A DNA stretch of 64,000 nt from JBBPYC01 sp965218765 (GTDB taxonomy: Bacteria; Pseudomonadota; Gammaproteobacteria; Burkholderiales; Burkholderiaceae_C): contig CBDCLU010000002.1 in the NCBI GenBank assembly GCA_965218765.1, positions 1,364,001 to 1,428,000 on the forward strand, read 5' to 3'. Made by a program: the position numbers and the translations under genes. The notes under the pieces are model-generated. The model had not been told where the DNA came from. It saw only the letters and a program-made list of their open reading frames with translations, and searched no databases. The first letter of the stretch is position 1. The number at the start of each line of letters is the position of its first letter. Of the stretch, positions 59,820 to 64,000 are shown one piece after another.

Positions 59820-60716
59820 TTACGAATTGGCTTGCCTTGGTTGATTGGCAAGCCAGTTTTGCTCGAACTGCATCGGGCTGACGTATGCCAGCGTCGAGTG
59901 CAGCCGGGCCCGGTTGTACCAGAGCAGCCAGTCGATCGCTTCGTCTTTGGCCTGGCGCCTGGTCTCGAACTTCTGCCCGTGCAGCCGCTCCACCTTCAAC
60001 GACCCGAACAGTGTCTCGCTGCAGGCGTTGTCCCAGCAGTCACCGCGCCGGCTCATCGAGGCAGTGATGCCGTACTCCTTGAGCGCGTCGCGGAACTCCT
60101 GGCTCGCGTACTGGCTGCCACGGTCGCTGTGGAATATCAGCCCACTCGTCTTGTTCGGGTGGCGCTTGAACCAGGCCATGCGCAGCGCATCGATGACGAT
60201 CTCCCGCGTCATGTCCTCGCGCAGGCTCCAGCCCACCACCTGGCGGCTGAACAGGTCGATCACCACGGCCAGGAACAGCCAGCCTTCACCGGTGTGGATA
60301 TAGGTGATGTCGCCCGCCCACACCCTGTCCGGCTCGGCCACCGTGAACTGCCTGTCCAGCAGATTCGGTGCAATCGGCAGCGCATGGTTGCTGTCGGTGG
60401 TCACTTTGAAGCGCCGCTTGCCCTTGGCCCGGATGCCATGCAACTGCATGAGCTTTTGCACCCGGTCCTTGCCCACCGGGATGCCACGCGCCACCAACTC
60501 CTTCCACGTCCGCGGCCAACCGTAGCCGCCATGCGTTTGGGCATGAATAGCCTTGATATGCACCAGCAGCGCGTCGTCGCTGAGGTGGCGCCGTTGGGCA
60601 TCGCTGGCACGGCGTACAAAGTGCTCGTGATAGCCGGCAACGCTGACCCGCAGCACCCGGCACTGCACCGAGATCGGCCACACCCGTCGGTGCCGATTGA
60701 TGAAGGCGTACTTCAA
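59820..60716 (-). CDS. IS3-family transposase OrfB
   Basis: About 298 residues in the -1 frame relative to OrfA. Catalytic DDE: Asp in RVWAGDITYIHTGEGWLFLAVVIDL, Asp in LIFHSDRGSQYASQEF and Glu in NACSETLFGSLKVERLHG. A helix-turn-helix-like start (YGWPRTWKELVARGIPVGKDRVQKLM) precedes it. Likely made as an OrfAB fusion by -1 slippage at GGAAAAG near 60746-60751; a TTG at 60716 overlapping the OrfA stop is the only independent start nearby. Confidence 0.92.
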   Translation of the reverse strand: MKYAFINRHRRVWPISVQCRVLRVSVAGYHEHFVRRASDAQRRHLSDDALLVHIKAIHAQTHGGYGWPRTWKELVARGIPVGKDRVQKLMQLHGIRAKGKRRFKVTTDSNHALPIAPNLLDRQFTVAEPDRVWAGDITYIHTGEGWLFLAVVIDLFSRQVVGWSLREDMTREIVIDALRMAWFKRHPNKTSGLIFHSDRGSQYASQEFRDALKEYGITASMSRRGDCWDNACSETLFGSLKVERLHGQKFETRRQAKDEAIDWLLWYNRARLHSTLAYVSPMQFEQNWLANQPRQANS

Positions 60717-61006
60717 CTCTGCGCTTTCGCGAAGTACGCCGTCGCTTTTCCCAGGATGTCGCGCTCCATCTTCACGCGCGCCAACTCGGCTCGCAGCCGG
60801 CTGATCTCCATTTGCTCGGCACTGATGACCTTCTTGTCGATGCCGCCCAGCTTGCCCTGGCGCTCGGCCTTGACCCAGTTGTGCAGTGTCTGCTCGACCA
60901 GCCCCAGCCCCCTGGCCGCCGCCGCGATGCTCTGGCCGCCTCGCACCAGCCGCACCGCCTCTTGCTTGAACTCGAGCGTGTACTGCGCCCTCGTTGTCTT
61001 CGTCAT
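60713..61006 (-). CDS. IS3-family transposase OrfA
   Basis: 97 residues from ATG 61006, with GGGAGAG upstream. Helix-turn-helix TLEFKQEAVRLVRGGQSIAAAARGLGLVEQTLHNWVKA followed by a leucine-zipper-like helix (EQMEISRLRAELARVKMERDIL). It binds the element ends and regulates transposition. Confidence 0.92.
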   Translation of the reverse strand: MTKTTRAQYTLEFKQEAVRLVRGGQSIAAAARGLGLVEQTLHNWVKAERQGKLGGIDKKVISAEQMEISRLRAELARVKMERDILGKATAYFAKAQS

Positions 61007-61070
61007 GTCCGCTCTCCCTTGCTTGCATTGAAACACTCAGCAAGGGATACGGTTTTCGGGGGCAAGGTCA

Positions 61071-61341
61071 AAGTCATGCCGAGCTGCAGACAGGAACGAA
61101 GGGCGTGAGGTGGATGTCTTGGACTACTTTGAAAGCGAGAGGGTGCGATCCCGACCAAGTCACCTAGCCCATCCAGGCGATCGCACCCAACTGCAAGGTT
61201 CGCTGCATTCATGCTATCGACAACATATTTATAGATGGATAAACAAGAAAGACCATGCGAAAGTAGAAACGTTACCAGCTCGTAGCCGTACCGATCCATT
61301 TGTAGTAACGTATCTACAAGACAACTGGACAGGAACCGTGA
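61071..61341. other. AT-richer intergenic DNA beside the IS
   Basis: About 270 bases between the IS3 element and the antitoxin gene, with base composition well below the rest (for example around 61205-61320). No gene is recognised. It holds the operator candidate of the toxin-antitoxin pair. GAGCTGCAGACAG occurs at about 61080 and again near 62137. Confidence 0.5.
61301..61320. promoter_or_regulatory. Candidate antitoxin operator palindrome
   Basis: TTGTAG and CTACAA arms separated by 8 bases (TAACGTAT), ending 21 bases before the antitoxin ATG 61342. Phd-type antitoxins repress their own promoter by binding such palindromes. A role here is inferred from position. Confidence 0.6.
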
Positions 61342-61602
61342 ATGGCTACCCTCACCACCATCTCCAGCCGCGACTTCAACCAAGACGTCGGCCGTGCCAA
61401 ACGCGCCGCCGAAGCTGGTCCCGTCGTCATCACCGACCGCGGCCGCCCCGCCTTCGTGCTGCTGCGCCATGAGGCCTACCAGCAACTGGCGGGCGAGCGT
61501 CCCAGCATCCGCCAACTGCTCGACCAGCCCGGCGTGGAAGACATCGACTTCAATCCGCCCCGACTCGGCGGCGGATTGTTCCGCGCGGCGGACCTCGGCT
61601 GA
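61342..61602 (+). CDS. Phd/YefM-family antitoxin
   Basis: 86 residues. N-terminal fold TLTTISSRDFNQDVGRAKRAAEAGPVVITDRGRPAFVLLRHEAYQQL is the Phd/YefM DNA-binding domain; the C-terminal tail (about 55-86) should bind and neutralise the toxin. AGGA lies 7 bases before the start. The stop overlaps the toxin start (TGATG), the usual coupling in these pairs. Confidence 0.93.
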   Translation: MATLTTISSRDFNQDVGRAKRAAEAGPVVITDRGRPAFVLLRHEAYQQLAGERPSIRQLLDQPGVEDIDFNPPRLGGGLFRAADLG

Positions 61603-62027
61603 TGTTCCTGCTGGACACCAACGTGTTGTCGGAACTGCGGCGACGCGACCGCACCGACGCCCACGTCGCAGCGTGGGCCGATGCGGTGGACGCCGACATG
61701 ATGTTCCTGTCGGCCATCACGGTGCTTGAGATCGAGTTCGGCTCGCGCTTGGTTGCGCGGCGCGATGCGGTGCAAGGAGCGACCTTGCGCCAGTGGATCG
61801 ACGGCAAGGTGCTGCCGGCATTTGCAGGGCGCATCTTGGCTGTGGACACGGCCGTTGCACAACGCTGCGCAGCCCTGCACGTGCCCGATCCGCGCGCCGA
61901 GCGCGATGCGCTGATCGCAGCGACGGCGCTCGTGCATAACCTTAAGGTGATCACGCGCAACACCGTCGACTTCAAAGCAACGGGCGTTGCGCTGATCAAT
62001 CCGTGGGAGGCACCAGATGCAGCATGA
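61602..62027 (+). CDS. PIN-domain toxin (FitB/VapC type)
   Basis: 141 residues. PIN ribonuclease acidic residues: Asp in MFLLDTNVLSELRR, Glu in ITVLEIEFGSRLVARRD, Asp/Glu in PDPRAERDALIAATALVHNLKVITRNTVDF, where ERDALIAATA is the typical late motif. The toxin should cleave RNA when free of the antitoxin. Intact, with the full catalytic set. Confidence 0.93.
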   Translation: MFLLDTNVLSELRRRDRTDAHVAAWADAVDADMMFLSAITVLEIEFGSRLVARRDAVQGATLRQWIDGKVLPAFAGRILAVDTAVAQRCAALHVPDPRAERDALIAATALVHNLKVITRNTVDFKATGVALINPWEAPDAA

Positions 62028-62232
62028 AGGAAAGCCACTGAGTCGCACCACGGCGCCGACCCGGGATGTCGCGCGCTGGTGCGGGTTCGACCAGACCATG
62101 CCAGAAACCCAAGGCGTTGCATGCTGACGTTTCATCAGACGAGCTGCAGACAGCGATCGATGAGGCGTTGAGCCAGCCCCTTGAATGACCGGACACGGTC
62201 CATCGCTTATCTTTGAGGATAGGAGCAGGGCT

Positions 62233-62625
62233 GTGAGTACGACTAGGAATACGGATACTGTTGAAGTGATCATGAGGGACCAGCGCCGTAGGCGCTGGTC
62301 CCTCGCGGAGAAGTCAGCGCTCGTGAGGCGAACCTATGAGGCCGGCATGAGCGTATCGCTGGTGGCCAGGCGAGAAGGCGTCGCGGCGAGCCTGCTGTTC
62401 CAGTGGCGCAAGCTCGAACGCCAGGGGGCGCTGATGGCCGTGTCGGCTGGCGAAGCGGTGGTGCCTGCGTCCGAGCTGGCTGCTGCACGTGCTGAGATTG
62501 CCAAGCTGCAGCGGGTGCTGGGCAAGAAGACGCTGGAGGCCGACATCCTCAAGGAAGCGGTGGAGTACGCCGCCGAAAAAAAGTGGATTGCGCGCTCGCC
62601 CTTGTTGCCCGGGGACGGCCGGTGA
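62233..62625 (+). CDS. IS2-group transposase OrfA
   Basis: 130 residues from GTG 62233 (AGGAG 7 bases upstream); ATG 62272 is a second possible start. Helix-turn-helix RRRWSLAEKSALVRRTYEAGMSVSLVARREGVAASLLFQWRKLE, then a helical leucine-rich segment. Near its end the run A7 then G (62576-62583) contains the A6G heptamer that drives -1 frameshifting into OrfB. Confidence 0.9.
   Translation: MSTTRNTDTVEVIMRDQRRRRWSLAEKSALVRRTYEAGMSVSLVARREGVAASLLFQWRKLERQGALMAVSAGEAVVPASELAAARAEIAKLQRVLGKKTLEADILKEAVEYAAEKKWIARSPLLPGDGR
62274..62304. repeat. Perfect 14-bp hairpin at the OrfA start region
   Basis: GAGGGACCAGCGCC, three bases (GTA), then its exact complement GGCGCTGGTCCCTC. It includes the last base of ATG 62272 and the following codons. 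In RNA it would be a very stable stem overlapping a possible initiation site. Confidence 0.9.
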
Positions 62626-63515
62626 GGGGCGTCTGCCAGGCGCTTGGGCTGGCGCGATCGAATGTCCATGTGCTGCGCAGCCGGCCAGCTACATGGGTGG
62701 ATCGCCGAACCCAGCGCACGCCGCATGGCGACGAAGAACTGCTTGCCGACATCTGCGGGCAGATTACCGAGCTGCCCAGCTACGGCTACCGCCGAGCCTG
62801 CGCGCTGGTCAATCGCAAACGTGCCAGCTCTGGTGCACTGCGCGTGAACGCCAAGCGCGTGTACCGGGTGATGGCTGGCAACGCCTTGCTGCTGCCCAAA
62901 GCGCCGCGACGCCCGCATTCGAGCCGATCGCACACCGGCACCGTCGCGGTCACGACCAGCGACACGCGCTGGTGCTCGGACGGCTTCGAGATTAAGTGCG
63001 ACTCAGGCCAGACAGTCACCGCCACGTTCGCCAAAGACTGCTGCGACCGCGAGATCTTGGCCTACCGGGCTTGGGAGGGCAAGGGGCTGCCGGGTGAGCC
63101 GGTGCGCGAGATGCTGATCGAGTCCGTGGAGAAGCGCTTCGGTACGGTGGAGGCAGTGCCTGCAGGCTACCCATTGCAATTCCTGTCGGACGACGGCAGC
63201 GCCTACATTGCCCACGAGACACGGCGCATCGCCAAGTCGCTTGGCCTCACACCCGTGAACACGCCGGTGTGCAGCCCTCAGAGCAACGGCATGGCCGAGA
63301 GCTTCGTCAATACGTTCAAGCGCGACTACGTCAGTCGGATGGACCTCCGCGACGCTCGGACCGTCCTGGCACAACTGCCCGCGGCGTTCGCGCACTTCAA
63401 CGAGGTGCATCCGCACTCAAGCCTGAAGATGAGATCGCCGCGTGAGTTCAGGCGGCAACGGGCTGAGCAGCTTCGCCGCGCTCAACCGCAACAACCGGCG
63501 CTACATTGCGTATAG
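62583..63515 (+). CDS. IS2-group transposase OrfB
   Basis: 310 residues as an independent frame (GTG 62583) but probably made as OrfAB after -1 slippage. DDE: Asp in DTRWCSDGFEIKCDSG, Asp in YPLQFLSDDGSAYIAHETR, and Glu in SPQSNGMAESFVNTFKRDYVSRM. The C-terminus has HFNEVHPHSSLKMRSPREFRR, typical of IS2-group enzymes. No internal stop. Confidence 0.93.
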   Translation: MDCALALVARGRPVRGVCQALGLARSNVHVLRSRPATWVDRRTQRTPHGDEELLADICGQITELPSYGYRRACALVNRKRASSGALRVNAKRVYRVMAGNALLLPKAPRRPHSSRSHTGTVAVTTSDTRWCSDGFEIKCDSGQTVTATFAKDCCDREILAYRAWEGKGLPGEPVREMLIESVEKRFGTVEAVPAGYPLQFLSDDGSAYIAHETRRIAKSLGLTPVNTPVCSPQSNGMAESFVNTFKRDYVSRMDLRDARTVLAQLPAAFAHFNEVHPHSSLKMRSPREFRRQRAEQLRRAQPQQPALHCV

Positions 63516-63604
63516 ACCGTGTCCGGATATGCAGGGGCAAGATCAGCGTGCACTGCCGTGCGGCAGGAGATGTGGCCTCGCATCACCGACAAAATGGAGA
63601 CGGC

Positions 63605-64000
63605 ATGACCGATGGACTTGTCGCACTGGCGCCCAGTCGGCTGCTGACTGCTGCGGCCTTCCAGCAGCTGGCTGACGTACCACCTGAGCTGGAGTGGTTC
63701 GCCAACCTGGGCAGCAAAGCCGCCCGCCGTGCTTACGAGTACGCCTTGGCCGACTTCATCCGCTTCACCGGCATCGTGCGACCGGAAGAGTTCCGAACTG
63801 AAACCCGTGCCCATGTGACTGCCTGGCGCGACGAGCTGGCAGGCCGTGCTTTAAGCGGCATGACGGTGCGGCACCGCCTGGTCATCCCTGCTCTGTCACG
63901 CACTGCGCCGTGAGGAGCTGTTCAAGCTGAAGGTCAAGGACTTCAAGCAGAAGCGGTGTGGAGTCGCGCACATGAAGATCCCAGGCAAAGGCGGCAAGAC
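63605..64000 (+). pseudogene. Tyrosine recombinase (phage-integrase family), disrupted
   Basis: From ATG 63605 the N-terminal SAM-like domain is normal (LTAAAFQQLADVPPELEWFANLGSKAARRAYEYALADFIRF, MTVRHRL). Right after this the frame goes out and stops at 63911-63913. Another frame continues SLLCHALRREELFKLKVKDFKQKR, then MKIPGKGGKT, which holds the catalytic Arg box (ALRREEL) of the C-terminal domain. Between the two, about 50-60 residues normally present are missing, so an internal deletion joined them out of phase. The gene runs off the right edge. Confidence 0.75.

Larger units (their letters stand above)
59784..61070 (-). mobile_element. IS3-family insertion sequence
   Basis: 1287 bp with terminal inverted repeats beginning TGACCTTGCCCC at both ends (first 12 bases identical, further matches inside), TG...CA ends, and a 3-bp target duplication AAG at 59781-59783 and 61071-61073. 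Two overlapping frames on the minus strand encode OrfA and OrfB. Boundaries are read directly from the sequence. Confidence 0.95.
62186..63529 (+). mobile_element. IS2-group (IS3 family) insertion sequence
   Basis: About 1.34 kb. End sequences share the inverted core CCGGACACGGTC, at 62189-62200 and, inverted, at 63515-63526, with partial matches inside (ATCGC/ATACGC). The outermost bases do not match, so the exact ends and any target duplication cannot be fixed. Contains orfA and orfB joined by an A7G slippery run. Confidence 0.85.

Noticed and set aside
62028..62185. Possible short gene between the PIN toxin and the IS2-group element
   Set aside because: An open stretch ending near 62187 has helical character but no start, family or full length; left unannotated.
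1..64000. CRISPR arrays, rRNA and tRNA genes
   Set aside because: No regularly spaced repeats with spacers and no cloverleaf or rRNA-like stretch were recognised by eye; short tRNA genes could be missed without a covariance search.

Overview
The window is high-GC, gene-dense DNA from a betaproteobacterium, most probably of the order Burkholderiales. The evidence is repeated Bug-type (tripartite tricarboxylate family) solute receptors, a DUF3460 gene, ScpA next to it, an ECF42-type sigma factor with a DGPF/YCII protein, and a protocatechuate 4,5-cleavage cluster arranged as in Comamonadaceae-like organisms. Species assignment is inference. No rRNA, tRNA or CRISPR array was seen.

Layout. 1-13474 is mostly housekeeping and envelope: a FecR/OmpA/CHASE2 operon running off the left edge, metG, small lipoproteins, an HD-domain protein, a BamE-like lipoprotein, scpA, an ECF42 sigma factor, an HPP membrane protein, a DGPF protein, a lipoprotein-type truncated globin and a two-subunit 3-oxoacid CoA-transferase. 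13693-15036 is serS. 15078-23285 is a catabolic and uptake region (VOC protein, DapA-like lyase, TauD-like dioxygenase, a complete TRAP transporter, a Bug receptor and an IlvD/Edd dehydratase). 23354-24911 is a small operon joining a four-helix membrane protein, an orphan F0 subunit c and an XRE regulator. 25367-32837 carries a GST, a nitroreductase and a Ugp-like ABC sugar transporter operon with an aldo/keto reductase and an endonuclease/exonuclease/phosphatase-fold enzyme. 33070-36877 is a decaying polysaccharide locus: a glycosyltransferase broken by frameshifts, an 8-bp repeat array and an IS630-family insertion, then a flippase with an in-frame stop.

36908-55932 is the metabolic core. 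ligC-ligB-ligA-ligI-ligK-ligJ-pobA, with a divergent LysR gene, should turn 4-hydroxybenzoate into protocatechuate and take it by 4,5-cleavage towards pyruvate and oxaloacetate. Further right, aroQ, a shikimate-dehydrogenase-like gene and a 3-dehydroshikimate dehydratase split into two genes would feed quinate or shikimate into protocatechuate. Between them lie three Bug receptors, a glucarate-dehydratase-like enolase, an RraA-like protein, a 2-hydroxyacid dehydrogenase and a LacI regulator with two near-identical operator-like palindromes. A broken sensor kinase (44280-45120) sits between the two halves.

55960-64000 is accessory DNA. A 3' scrap of a TRAP receptor marks its edge, followed by a kinase lacking its ATPase domain, a GAF-PAS-GGDEF-EAL protein, an IS3-family element with clear ends and a 3-bp target duplication, a Phd/PIN toxin-antitoxin pair with a palindromic operator candidate, an IS2-group element and a broken tyrosine recombinase at the right edge.
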